This document shows, piece after piece, positions 11,341 through 21,164 of a stretch of DNA of 64,000 nucleotides (the first letter of the stretch is position 1; every line of letters starts with the position of its first letter). Location: assembly GCA_032718475.1 (NCBI GenBank), contig JAUCBJ010005111.1, positions 1 through 64,000 on the forward strand, given 5' to 3'. Position numbers and translations under genes: made by a program. The notes beneath the pieces were generated by a model. The model was given only the letters and a program-made list of their open reading frames with translations, was not told the DNA's origin and made no database searches. This stretch comes from Nemertoderma westbladi. Taxonomy: Eukaryota > Xenacoelomorpha > Nemertodermatida > Nemertodermatidae.

Positions 11341-12090
11341 TTAGTCTTTCTTGCGCGGACGGCGTTTACGCAGTTTTTTAAAGCTAGCCAGAGTCCTTTT
11401 CTCTTTGGGGCGAGCCACTTTACAAGGAGGGCTATAACTCCTGGGTGAAGGGTGCAATATGATTGCATCAGAGGGTGTAGGATTATGGTCGGTGTATCCG
11501 CCAGTCGAAGTACCGGGTTGATTGACATCATCGTCAGGGGAGAGAGGTCTAACGGCTTGGAGAGCTCGTTTCAAGACAGCCGCTCTTACGGGTCCTTTAC
11601 GAGTGGTCTGAACGAGGGCCGTGGGTGGACCATATGCAGTTAGAAACCTCCGGGGTTTAATGGTCCTTTCCAACTCGCGTTCGCGGGCTCGGTATTCGTA
11701 AGGCCGTCGATATACTTCCTGTAACTCGGGGTGTGAGTTAACAAACAAGTCTCCATAGTCCGGATCCTGACGGATATAATTGATTAAGTTATAGGAATGA
11801 AGGTTGCTAGGATTAACACTCCTGAGAAATTTGCGTACGAATTTGGTTGAAATACATTCTCCGACGCGCTTCAGTAGCTCGTAACTTGATATGCGTGATT
11901 TCTGTTCAACCGAAGCGAATAGATAAGGATGGAACGCATAAACTCCTTCGTAAGCGCGTCCGGGATAATAGCGATGGCGCGAATCACAATGTAAATCAGC
12001 GTTCGCTTCACAAGCTCTGATGTAACGTAGTGTGATCATTTCATCTACGCTTTCCAAGTCGTGATTAAAAAGGGCAATCGAAACTGGCAT
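11341..12090 (-). CDS. BEL 1 accessory 3' ORF, C-terminal part (249 aa, basic tail)
   Basis: This frame follows the zinc-knuckle ORF with a 26-base overlap and probably forms one protein with it, separated by a frameshift in a T run near 12072. It begins in a helical-looking region with ELLKRVGECI and many Tyr, Arg and Glu residues, then a Pro/Ser-rich linker, and ends in a strongly basic tail (RPKEKRTLASLKKLRKRRPRKKD) that resembles a nuclear-localisation or nucleic-acid-binding segment. The last 50 or so residues are nearly the same in BEL 2 (25443-25694). No envelope features such as a signal peptide or membrane span are seen. Function unknown. It lies between pol and the 3' LTR, where some BEL elements carry env. 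Confidence 0.6.
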   Translation of the reverse strand: MPVSIALFNHDLESVDEMITLRYIRACEANADLHCDSRHRYYPGRAYEGVYAFHPYLFASVEQKSRISSYELLKRVGECISTKFVRKFLRSVNPSNLHSYNLINYIRQDPDYGDLFVNSHPELQEVYRRPYEYRARERELERTIKPRRFLTAYGPPTALVQTTRKGPVRAAVLKRALQAVRPLSPDDDVNQPGTSTGGYTDHNPTPSDAIILHPSPRSYSPPCKVARPKEKRTLASFKKLRKRRPRKKD

Positions 12091-12313
12091 GTCCCTTTAG
12101 TTGACAATGGTGACATTGAGTCATAAATTGAGGGCAAACCGCAAAGATATGCAAGTTATTGAGTCTGCAATATGCGCAATAAATTTCCATAGTCGGTTGT
12201 TCTTGGAAATAGGAACAGCGGACGTTGGTGTTCATGGGCGTATCGTGGTCTCTCGATGCGCATAACCGACAACGTTGCTGAGAAACATAGTTGGCATGGC
12301 GATAATCGTACAC
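12065..12313 (-). CDS. BEL 1 accessory 3' ORF, triple zinc-knuckle part (82 aa)
   Basis: The short frame holds three Cys/His modules: CRLCASRDH followed by a Cys nine residues on, CAYCRLNNLHIFAVC (C-x2-C-x5-H-x4-C), and CHHCQLKGHASFDC (C-x2-C-x4-H-x4-C). The linker between the last two is six residues starting with Pro. This matches the triple module in the 3' ORF of BEL 3 (48475-48640). Such knuckles bind nucleic acid in gag proteins, but this one lies after pol and is separate from the gag knuckles at 15495-15690. The start is uncertain because the frame probably continues from the ORF above through a frameshift. Confidence 0.6.
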   Translation of the reverse strand: MYDYRHANYVSQQRCRLCASRDHDTPMNTNVRCSYFQEQPTMEIYCAYCRLNNLHIFAVCPQFMTQCHHCQLKGHASFDCPF

Positions 12314-12391
12314 AGTGAGACACTGTGGACCTTGATACCATTCTAAGATGTAATCGTTGTCGCTGTTCCGGGCGCGATAGGCTGAATCTCC

Positions 12392-12790
12392 TCAGATTCT
12401 AGGCATATTGGTTCGTCTTCCCAGTCTGTTACGAATAGAATTTTCGTGACCTATTCTCGGTTTATCGTTACGACTCCGCTGGGTATGATATTTAAATAGA
12501 ACCATTTCCCTTTCGGTGTCTACATCGTCCGTATCATGTAAATCGATAGGATGGCCGGTAGTTAGGAAGTCCATATACGCACTATTACGATGCGTATAGC
12601 GAGCGGTGAATTTTCGATAGTCCAATTCACGCGTAAGTTGCTCTTGGGACATCGGCGGTTCGATATAACGACCATCGTCCTCCGTAATGGTTGGATCGGT
12701 TTCACCGCGTATCAAGCTATCCACAAATGCTTGTAAAGGTAGAGTATATCGCTCCCTGATACCAAGATCATCTTCTATCAACTCCGTCAT
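12392..12790 (-). CDS. BEL 1 accessory 3' ORF, N-terminal part (132 aa)
   Basis: It starts with ATG at 12788-12790 (MTELIEDDLGIRERY) and is acidic in its first 100 residues. BEL 2 carries the same start and about 95 aligned residues at 26503-26802, so selection or recent common ancestry has kept it. I recognise no domain. It is the first frame after the pol remnant, 1.5 kb downstream of it, and may form one gene with the two frames that follow. Confidence 0.55.
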   Translation of the reverse strand: MTELIEDDLGIRERYTLPLQAFVDSLIRGETDPTITEDDGRYIEPPMSQEQLTRELDYRKFTARYTHRNSAYMDFLTTGHPIDLHDTDDVDTEREMVLFKYHTQRSRNDKPRIGHENSIRNRLGRRTNMPRI

Positions 12791-14256
12791 ATCTGCTATC
12801 TGAGTTTATTAATATCGAAATGAGTTTATGTTTAGGCGAGCGGGCGTCGCTGCCTACCTTTCTTTGCCCCCGGACAGTGGGATTCTCAGCGCCGATGTAC
12901 CGTCGTCGAGGTGTTTACGCCAACATGTAGCAACCGCACGACAACGATAACCGGCACAAGTCACTCCACTGTCCGTCCCAAAGGCTTGAATCCACTTTAG
13001 GTTCTTTCTATAGGAGAGTTGGGCTACTTTCACAATTGCGACTAGCTACTGTAAACACACCTTAGCAGTAACATTCACCTATAAACGCACAAATTCCACA
13101 CAACTGTCACCAATTATACACATACAGGCCATTTGTCCGTTAGTCAGTGCCTTCCAGAATGTCACGTTATTACTGTGTATCTTTGGATACTAACAGTGTG
13201 CTATGTATTCTCTATGCTATGCAATGTGTCAAGCTTTCTATTGTTCTCTTAACTTGCTTCTAATTCTAGCGTGGGTGTTGCTATGGTGACATTATGGAAT
13301 GCTAGCGGTAGAATTAGGGTAATTCTCATGCATACAGATCTGGGATGCTATTTAATAATAATTCTTTAATTGTCAATATCCTCTTTATGCATGATTTTAT
13401 TAATTTTATCGGCTATTGACTATATGTTGGAGATTCTCGCACTCTAATACACTCAATAGGATGAATCTCCGCTCCCATGATCTATTAATTAATGGAATTT
13501 TGGGAATGTTATAAATTGTACAAAAATGACAATTTATGAAATTCATTTAAAATATGAATTTAAATTTATTCCCATGAATTTTATTATTTGATGTTAAAAT
13601 TGAGACAATTTGATTCCAGAGCAGGTCTGGGGACATTAACCACTGATTCTAGAATTTGTCTTTCAAGTATATCGGTGGGTGCCGCGATATCTTAATCGAC
13701 TAGAATTACAGATGGTCAAAAGGTTTAACAGATTTATTTGCGTTTTACGCTACTGTTAGAGGGACATCACGCTACTATATGTATTATTTAATATAAGGTA
13801 GAAGAGCAATATCGCACGAAGCAATGTCAGTGTGAAGAGGCAAGTCGTTTCCAAGGTCTACCCAGAGCTTGGTTTAGCTGAGACACGAGGATCTGAACTT
13901 TGCATTCCTAATACTCTGCCTACCAATAATACTTGAATATAGTAGTGGCTTTATTGTACTTTAATAAGTACGGACATTTCATCTTACTGTAGTCACGTAT
14001 TTATAATATGATACGGACAGTAAGGAAAGAGAAAAATAATTATTTCTCGCCGTCGCACTAAATATATATTATAAGTAATTACGTACGTAATAAACACTAA
14101 TATATTGCACTAATCTACTAAATAATCACTAAAATAACATTCTACTAAATAAAATTAAAGAAAACGATTATAATAAAATTACATAATAATACATACATAA
14201 ATATAAAATAAAAACAAATATAAAATGATATAGTCACACGCCCACTCCATATGTTA
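12791..14256. other. BEL 1 spacer between pol remnant and 3' ORF
   Basis: AT-rich, without a gene. It corresponds to BEL 2 26803-28436. Small hairpins such as AATTGTACAAAAATGACAATT near 13515 are visible. Confidence 0.6.
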
Positions 14257-15216
14257 TTACGTTATGGAGTCCCTAGATATTTGTCGGATTAGGGAAGTGG
14301 TCGTAGGAAGAGTATCTTGCCTTCCATAGTTTCCGGACAGTTTTCGGTCTCTTTCCAGTAAACATAAACGACCAGCTGGGCGATTGAGTTGTTGTGTTAC
14401 TTTCTCCGCTCCCTTGGCCTGTCTAATCTCTGCCGGGGTAAGATGAGGAGGCCATTCTTCTTCTTCTTTACTTAAGAAGTCGGATCCACCTAACCAGCCT
14501 GGAGTATCTATCAGTTCTTGAGGAGTTGCTCCTCTGGAAGCGATGTTGGCTGGATTAATCGTCCCAAGGCAATGTCTCCATTGATCTACATTGGAGTTAA
14601 TATCGTCATTATCTGAGGAGTATGGAGTTCCCTCAGTTGGATCGTCCACATCACTGCTCTCCACTTCCCATTCCTTTACTTGGTATACCTGTTGTTGAGG
14701 TAATCTCTCTTTGAGAGTTCTACGGGAAGGGCCAGTGAAGTACCAACCTACTCTAGTTCTTACCGCATAGGTTTGTAGTGGCTGCGGTTGAGCAGGCCGT
14801 TTCTCCAATATCTCGAGCGCCTCATGCGCGTTTTGGCCGATGAGTATTTGCACTCCAGGATAATCTGTCTGGAATCGAGGTATCTTAAGATGTTGGATGC
14901 TCTCATCCTCGTCCCAATTATAAAGGTCTGCTTGGGTAGTAGCGAAGTTCTTTATAGCCACCATTTTTACCGACCTTATACCTTGTGCTCCTAATTTATC
15001 CTGGGGGGTGGACAACACACCTACATAGTAGTCTGCCGTTAGGGTAGATTTCCAAACCTGCATAATTCCGGACATATTCAACTTAGTTTGGAATTTGGGT
15101 TGTCCAGCAAAGATATCTTCGGCTAGTTCTTGATCGATGAATGTTCCTGTGCTGCCGGAGTCAAGGAGGGCGTTCACTATGTAACTTTTGTTGGGACCGT
15201 GAACTCTTACCTGCAC
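14257..15216 (-). pseudogene. BEL 1 protease fused to RNase H and integrase ends
   Basis: The N-terminal 180 residues are an A17-type aspartic protease as in BEL/Pao pol: NALLDSGSTGTFI with the catalytic D19-S20-G21, then GWYFTGPSRRTL. Directly after an acidic stretch (about residues 200-212) the frame jumps to WRHC.. and PANIASRG, the end of the BEL RNase H domain. The RT palm and fingers and most of RNase H are therefore missing. A second gap joins KGAEKV to LNRPAGRLCLLE, the C-terminal end of BEL integrase, so the integrase core is gone too. The frame is offset by one base from the gag frame upstream. The first junction is shared exactly with BEL 2. Confidence 0.85.
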
Positions 15217-15236
15217 TACAGGAAATTCTCTGATTC

Positions 15237-18200
15237 CTACGTTGGAAGTTGGAGCTTTCCAAGATGGTTGTCTGTCAAAGGTAGTTGGGGGAACTCATTG
15301 TCGGTGTTCTTTTCATACGTAAGTGCTCGATACACTGCGGTATTTATTAGGTAACAGGATTCGTTGGCGTCGGAGAATTCGTCCGTATAGAATCCTTCCA
15401 TCTCAGACTCTTGATCAGTGTCATTTACATCACTGAATTGGACATGTAGTTCGGGCTCACTTACCTGACTCGGGTTGTCTCGTTCGAACTCACTGTGTAA
15501 CAAGATGTGATGTTTCGCGCTACACTTTGCACACTTTACGTCGGAGTAACAGGTTCGCCGTTGGTGTCCTGGTCTGAGGCAATTATAGCATAACCGCTTA
15601 TCCCATACGACTGCACGTCTGTCAACAAGGGATTTCTTTAGAAATTCAGCACACGCACTCAAACGGTGGGTACCGTCACACAGCGCACAGTTAGGTTTTA
15701 TGTTACTCACTTTACCTTGGGTAACCTGATGCACTCTCGTTCTTTGTTCGGGCTTTCTTCCGTGAATTCTCTTAGGAGACGTAGGAGGAGTTGTTGTTAC
15801 CTGTTCTCTCCTGTCACTGGTTCGAGACTTGTATTTACTTACGTCTTTATAGGTCTTGTTGTCATAGTAAGATTTTGCTGTGTCTTTCCCGCTGTCCTCT
15901 TCTTGAGAAGCTTGGCTTTCGCCGTCATCAGTATAACACACTGGGATTATCCTTCTCCTAGAAACGGGTTTCTCACTTACCTTATTTTCCGATGTTTTCT
16001 CTCTGGACTGCTTTATGAGTTGTAATTTTACTTCACTATCTAAGAAGGACATGAGATCAGCCATGGTAGGGCTTCGTCGTTGTTGTTCATTCATGTACAA
16101 CACTTTCTTGTCCCAGCGTGTACATACTCCACCCTTTGGTAAAGTAGAGACTACGGCTCCAATAACCATGGAACTCTGATATTCATGAGACTTACCTAAC
16201 CAGTCCAATTGTCTACAGATCTCCTGAATCTCATCGGAAAACTCTATAATCCCGCTACTAAGAAAGTTTCGGGGGGCTACTAATTTTGCATACAAATACT
16301 TAGCTATGTTGTCCTTGTTACCATACCTGATGTTTAATGTATCCCAAACTTGTCTTAATCCTTCTGGATGTCCAATAAACTTTAACGCCATTAACTTGGG
16401 AGGTCCTTCCAAGCACTTGATGAGGAACCTAAGTTTCTCTCCGTTAGATAGTACAGAGTTTTGTATGCTATCTTTGTAATATTCGTTGAAAGGTAACCAT
16501 TTCATCTCATCTCCATTGAATTTGACGATCTCTCCCACTTTGACCGCTTGGCGGGCTTCTGTTCTAGCCATCTGACGCGTAAAGCTTTCTTGGGCCATCG
16601 TGTTATTTAATATCGAATTATCGGTATATAAATTTCTCGGATCATTGTCAGGTCTATAGGGGATATCATTAATAACAGGTCTATAATCACCCTTAATAGG
16701 GTTTGCTATAGGAGTTTCTACTTCACTAGCAGTATAGATGCGTGTAGGCTCCACACCTTGCGCATGTAATACTTCAGACCTAACAGGTTGACACAATTTT
16801 ACAGGGGGTATTGGTATCCCTTTTTGGATATTGACTAATTTGTCGCGTTCTAGCGCGATACTTTGCTGCACTTCTTGCAATTCGGCCCTACCTTCCCTTA
16901 CTGTTCCCTTAAGTTGGTAGACAGTCTCCTGCATCTGTCCGAGCAGGAGATTCATCCCCCGCCGTCCCTCCTCTACCCACTCGACCGCCGAAGCGGGAGT
17001 CGCCAACATTGTAGCGGGCTGACGTGGGACGACGGGAGACAAATCTTTGATTTCTCTCTCAGCTTCCAGGACAGGGATATTCTCATGTACTGTTCTACCG
17101 GGCACAGGCAGTGTAGTACTGTGTAAAGGGAATTTAGAGTTAAGCTCTGGAAGTACAGGGGTCTCTAACACAGGAGTGACTCTGGGAACGACAGGCCTAA
17201 TTATTTCAGGCTCATCAACTATAGTAGGGAGTCTTTTGACCTTAATAATTTGGTCTGTAGGTTCTATACTACTCAAGTCTGTGCTAGCTAGTTGTCTTCT
17301 AACAGCTGGGGGCAAATCAGGCAATTTGTGACGGTAAGATGTTTTTCTACGCCTGCTTAGACGAGATCTATTTCCTCCACCTTCAGGATCGGTGGTTTCG
17401 CTTTCCTCCGATGACGTATATCCCTGGCGTTTGGGAGTAGATTTTCTCATCATCTGCATGTGACTAGCAGTTAACTGTTTATTTATGTTGTCTTGCGTCT
17501 CTTGCAGATTTTCCAACTCCAGTTGGGTAGTCTCCTCAGAGGCTCTCCGTTCTGCTTCTGCTACTGCCTTTGCTGCTGCCACAGTCGCTTTTCTTTCTGC
17601 TTCGGCTTCTGCCGCCGCTGCCTTCCTTTCTGCTTCTGCTTCTGCCGCCGCTGTTACTCTTTCTGCTTCTGCTTCTGCCGCCGCTGTTACTGCAGCTGCC
17701 TTTCTTTCTGCTTCCACTTCGGCCATTGCCGCTGTTACTGCAGCTGTCTTTCGGTCCTCTATCCTTTTTTTCTTTACTAGTTCTTCTTGGACTCTAGTGA
17801 GGCGGAGTTTTTCATCAAACTCAGCTTGGTTAGCAGCTAACATTTCAGCATCGATTGAGTCTAACACACGCTGGGTTCCTTCACTATCAGGGGAAAGTCC
17901 AGACAGCCGTCTCCTCAACTCTTTGTCTCCTAGGAATCGCTGATAGTCGGACAGATATATGTCGATGGCGTCTCTCGTTCGTGGTCTCTCTGCGGTCTCT
18001 TCGCCTTCCACTTGAGAAAGGGTGGCATCGGTTGGTTCTTCATAGGTTAGTCTCTCAGACAGCTGGGATTTCCACTGGTCCGTTTCTTGTACTTTGAGAC
18101 CTACCCGCTGGAACCAAGTTTTGCCAGCAACCTGCAGCGACGTGTCCTGTCTTCTTTTGGAAGTTTCCTCAAAGGCTGATAGGATTAGTCTAATGCGTAG

Positions 18201-18560
18201 GGTTCTTTCGCGTACTTGATATAGCAGCTCTTCCTGCTCTTGAGGTCCTTGGGGTTGTCGAAACAGTTGTTCTTCCAATCGCTCCAAGGAGCCGAAGAAT
18301 CCCTGCACATATCCTGCTGCCGACCTCTTCCAAACAGCTGGATCCATTGTATCTTTAGTCACTCCCATCCTGTATATATCCTCCCAAGTGGCCTCGGACA
18401 AATCTAGCGCGAGTCCGGGTCCGGGAAAGTTCCATTGTGACTCGACAATAGACATCAATTCTTCCCTGGCGTATCCCGCATAATTATCTTGGGTCGCTCG
18501 CTTACCTCTCGCCCAATCGGCTTGATGTTCCTCCACCGCAATCAATATAGTAGTTAGCAC
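15237..18560 (-). CDS. BEL 1 gag polyprotein (1107 aa)
   Basis: Gag packages the element RNA. Residues about 240-350 form a long Ala/Glu/Arg coiled coil built from AEAERKAA-like repeats. Residues about 676-845 match the DUF1759 capsid-like region of BEL/Pao (FNGDEMKWLPFNEYY, LSNGEKLRFLIKCLEG, LNIRYGNKDNIAKYLYAKL). Residues about 958-1022 contain three Cys/His groups including CYNCLRPGHQRRTC and CAKCSAKHHILLH. The first 45 codons lie in a different frame from the true N-terminus at 18502-18927. A one-base loss near 15260 ends the frame just before the protease. The equivalent region is continuous there in BEL 2. Confidence 0.88.
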   Translation of the reverse strand: MLTTILIAVEEHQADWARGKRATQDNYAGYAREELMSIVESQWNFPGPGLALDLSEATWEDIYRMGVTKDTMDPAVWKRSAAGYVQGFFGSLERLEEQLFRQPQGPQEQEELLYQVRERTLRIRLILSAFEETSKRRQDTSLQVAGKTWFQRVGLKVQETDQWKSQLSERLTYEEPTDATLSQVEGEETAERPRTRDAIDIYLSDYQRFLGDKELRRRLSGLSPDSEGTQRVLDSIDAEMLAANQAEFDEKLRLTRVQEELVKKKRIEDRKTAAVTAAMAEVEAERKAAAVTAAAEAEAERVTAAAEAEAERKAAAAEAEAERKATVAAAKAVAEAERRASEETTQLELENLQETQDNINKQLTASHMQMMRKSTPKRQGYTSSEESETTDPEGGGNRSRLSRRRKTSYRHKLPDLPPAVRRQLASTDLSSIEPTDQIIKVKRLPTIVDEPEIIRPVVPRVTPVLETPVLPELNSKFPLHSTTLPVPGRTVHENIPVLEAEREIKDLSPVVPRQPATMLATPASAVEWVEEGRRGMNLLLGQMQETVYQLKGTVREGRAELQEVQQSIALERDKLVNIQKGIPIPPVKLCQPVRSEVLHAQGVEPTRIYTASEVETPIANPIKGDYRPVINDIPYRPDNDPRNLYTDNSILNNTMAQESFTRQMARTEARQAVKVGEIVKFNGDEMKWLPFNEYYKDSIQNSVLSNGEKLRFLIKCLEGPPKLMALKFIGHPEGLRQVWDTLNIRYGNKDNIAKYLYAKLVAPRNFLSSGIIEFSDEIQEICRQLDWLGKSHEYQSSMVIGAVVSTLPKGGVCTRWDKKVLYMNEQQRRSPTMADLMSFLDSEVKLQLIKQSREKTSENKVSEKPVSRRRIIPVCYTDDGESQASQEEDSGKDTAKSYYDNKTYKDVSKYKSRTSDRREQVTTTPPTSPKRIHGRKPEQRTRVHQVTQGKVSNIKPNCALCDGTHRLSACAEFLKKSLVDRRAVVWDKRLCYNCLRPGHQRRTCYSDVKCAKCSAKHHILLHSEFERDNPSQVSEPELHVQFSDVNDTDQESEMEGFYTDEFSDANESCYLINTAVYRALTYEKNTDNEFPQLPLTDNHLGKLQLPT

Positions 18561-18927
18561 TGCGGCGGGGAAGGGTGAGAAGGGGATCCGAGTAGGCTGT
18601 AGCCGCCATCTGCAATCCGCGTTTGGGGGTCAGCTCGACAGTATCCGAATTACTGGAGCTATCGGATCGCTGGGAACAAGTTTCTTGACTAGGATGTTGC
18701 TGCTGTTGGACAGCTGCTTCCTGGTTCCGTTTGACTTGGGCCCGAGTGCCGATGATAGACCTATGGTGTTGGATTAGCTTAGGGTCTGATACTTCTACTG
18801 GAGGGATGACCTTTCTTTCAGTAGGAGGTGAGCTGAACTCCTTTCTTAATCGCTCCACACTCCTATCTGTGTCACAGATGGTTGTATCGATTAGACTGTC
18901 TGATAGGTTTTGCTGGGTGTCAGACAT
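18502..18927 (-). CDS. BEL 1 gag N-terminus (141 aa, frameshifted)
   Basis: It starts MSDTQQNLSDSL, matching the gag start of BEL 2 (MSDTKRALSDSL at 32365), so this ATG is the likely gag start. The protein is Ser/Gln rich and ends by frameshift at about 18550, inside the large gag frame. In BEL 2 a large part of the segment following this start is deleted. Confidence 0.75.
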   Translation of the reverse strand: MSDTQQNLSDSLIDTTICDTDRSVERLRKEFSSPPTERKVIPPVEVSDPKLIQHHRSIIGTRAQVKRNQEAAVQQQQHPSQETCSQRSDSSSNSDTVELTPKRGLQMAATAYSDPLLTLPRRSANYYIDCGGGTSSRLGER

Positions 18928-21164
18928 GTTTAGCTATACAGTTGAATGCTTACTGCTATAGTTACAGTTAAAGCAAGTCTAGTAATTCAGTATGACCGTT
19001 GGCCTAGTACCGGTAATTTATTACAGTATATTAGAATACCGGTATACACTTATAGTATATATAAGTATTGTAAACTAGGTTTGTCACAGAGTACCGGTAT
19101 ATAATTTTAGCACAAATATATATAAATATATAATAGGCCTATCGTGAATACCGGTATACAGCTTACACTGATAGTATATATAAGTATAATTATGGACTAG
19201 AATTAATTACAGAGTACCGGTATGATTTCAGCTCAAATTTATAGAAATAAATATAATAAGCCTATGGTAAATACCGGTATGTCAATTATTTTAGAATAAT
19301 TGAATTTCTGAATATTTTAGGGTTACTTGGTTACTTTAACTTACTTTGTTACCGTTATTTAAGCAGTAGTCCAACTTATTTTGAGACCTAGTTGTTGTAT
19401 GGCAGGCCTACTATTTATAAATCGTTTGAGTTGATTTATAATAGATATATACCCGTTTAAAAGGGGTTTTGTCAATATTTGAAATAAATGTTATTATTTC
19501 TGGGGGAGTCACTACACAGAAGCTGTTCGCTCTCAGTGAAGTGCTACCTATGGGACACTAAAACAGATAATTCTAATTTACCTAAGTTACTTAATACTAC
19601 AAATTACTTACGATACGGGTGAGATTAAATCTCTAATTAAACACAACAAAAATATTACGTACGAAATTTTAGGGTAATTTTACAGGAAGTCTACAAACCA
19701 GCCTAACAAAGGGTTAGAATTCTGGTTATTACAACGGACAGGGTACTACGGTATTTGAAAATAATAAGTAGTAGTAAATACACTGCGTTGTCCAGATAGG
19801 AAAAATACCACCGCCTGACGACCTATAACCGTATCGCTATAGGTACTACATTATGTATCACGGAGTGTTCCTACCTAGAAGCTAATTACCGCGGACTACC
19901 AGATCCAGCGTGCCTATTAACCACTTTACAACACAAATATACTGCCTACACACTAATTACCTTGGAAAGCACTGTACACTAAACCCTAAATTAGGTACAA
20001 GCACTTATTAAAACAAATAACCAGCAGTTAAATATACTTGAACAGTTAAAAGAACCACGGCATCTGCTGGAGTGACCGGTGCACAAAATCACCAGTCTTT
20101 ACCTACGCCAAGCAGCCCGTGTAGTACCGGGGTTAATTTAACTATAACGGTATGTGTAACAAGCACAATTACTGTAGGAATAAACTTGGGGACATGAATG
20201 TTGCGAATAATCGCATAAACTCTGAATAATAAATATTACGCTACCCGTACAGAATACTCAAACAAATACAGACCAAAACGCTGGCAGACTACCACCAAGC
20301 CTAAATAAACTACTGTATGTGCAGATTCCAAAATGGTTAGTTTGTATGCGTTCTAACACGGTAGTACGACTTATTCTTTAAGAGGGGATTGACCTTACAG
20401 CTATGGCTGCCCCAACTTACTAACTGGCACTCTATCAGACAAACTCTACACACGCAGCAATCTCTTCAGACCTAATAATAGCTAGACAACAATCCAGCCT
20501 ACAAAATATCTGAGTAATATCTATTACGGTACCTGAACAGACCACACAAACAAACACAGGCCAAAACGCTGGCAGAGTACTGTCATGCCTAAATAAACTA
20601 CAGTATGTGCAGATTCCAAAATGGTTAGTTAGTATGCGTTCTAACACGGTAGTACGACTTATTCTTTAAGAGGGGATTGACCTTACAGCTATGGCTGCCC
20701 CAACTTACTAACTGGCACTCTATCGGACAAACTCTACACACGCCGTAATCTCTCCAAACCCAACAACAATCCGACAACAGTCCGGCCCACAGTTATCTGA
20801 GCAATCTGAGCAGACTTACACGTCTTCAGCTCAATATTAACTTACTAGGAAATAAAACTGACAGAAATAAGTAAACTATACAAAAGAATGAGGGGTGATC
20901 AATCCCTATTCCCCTGGCAGCCTACAATATACTATAGATCACAATCGAAATAATACTAATGTACTTGTACTGGAAGTACCGGTTAGGACAGTTGGGCCTA
21001 CAGACCTACAGAAGTACCGGTTCTGGCAGTTGGACCTACGGACCTACGGCAGTACCGGTTCTGGCAGTTGGGCCTACTGACCTACAGAAGTACCGGTTCA
21101 GGTTTACCGGTCGACCGGTACTTTCAACTTTATTGCTTACTGCAATAAAGTCAATAACTGTTAT
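18928..21164 (-). other. BEL 1 5' leader
   Basis: A 2.2-kb non-coding leader between the 5' LTR and gag. It contains ATACCGGTAT-centred repeats with a period of about 112 bp (19030-19290), a 288-bp tandem duplication (about 20240-20820) and three copies of a 37-bp unit around AGTACCGGTTCTGGCAG (about 20970-21110). No obvious tRNA primer-binding site was found next to the LTR. Confidence 0.7.
20240..20820. repeat. 288-bp tandem duplication in BEL 1 leader
   Basis: CCAAAATGGTTAGTT and its surroundings recur 288 bases apart, with a few substitutions. BEL 2 has an equivalent duplication with a 289-base period at about 33690-34270, so it predates the split of the two copies. Confidence 0.8.

Noticed and set aside
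11341-12790. Retroviral envelope gene
   Set aside because: The position fits env, but there is no signal peptide, membrane anchor or glycosylation-rich ectodomain; the proteins are zinc-knuckle and basic.
17485-17943. Plus-strand Ala/Ser-rich and Leu-rich ORFs
   Set aside because: They are antisense shadows of the low-complexity coiled coil of BEL 1 gag.
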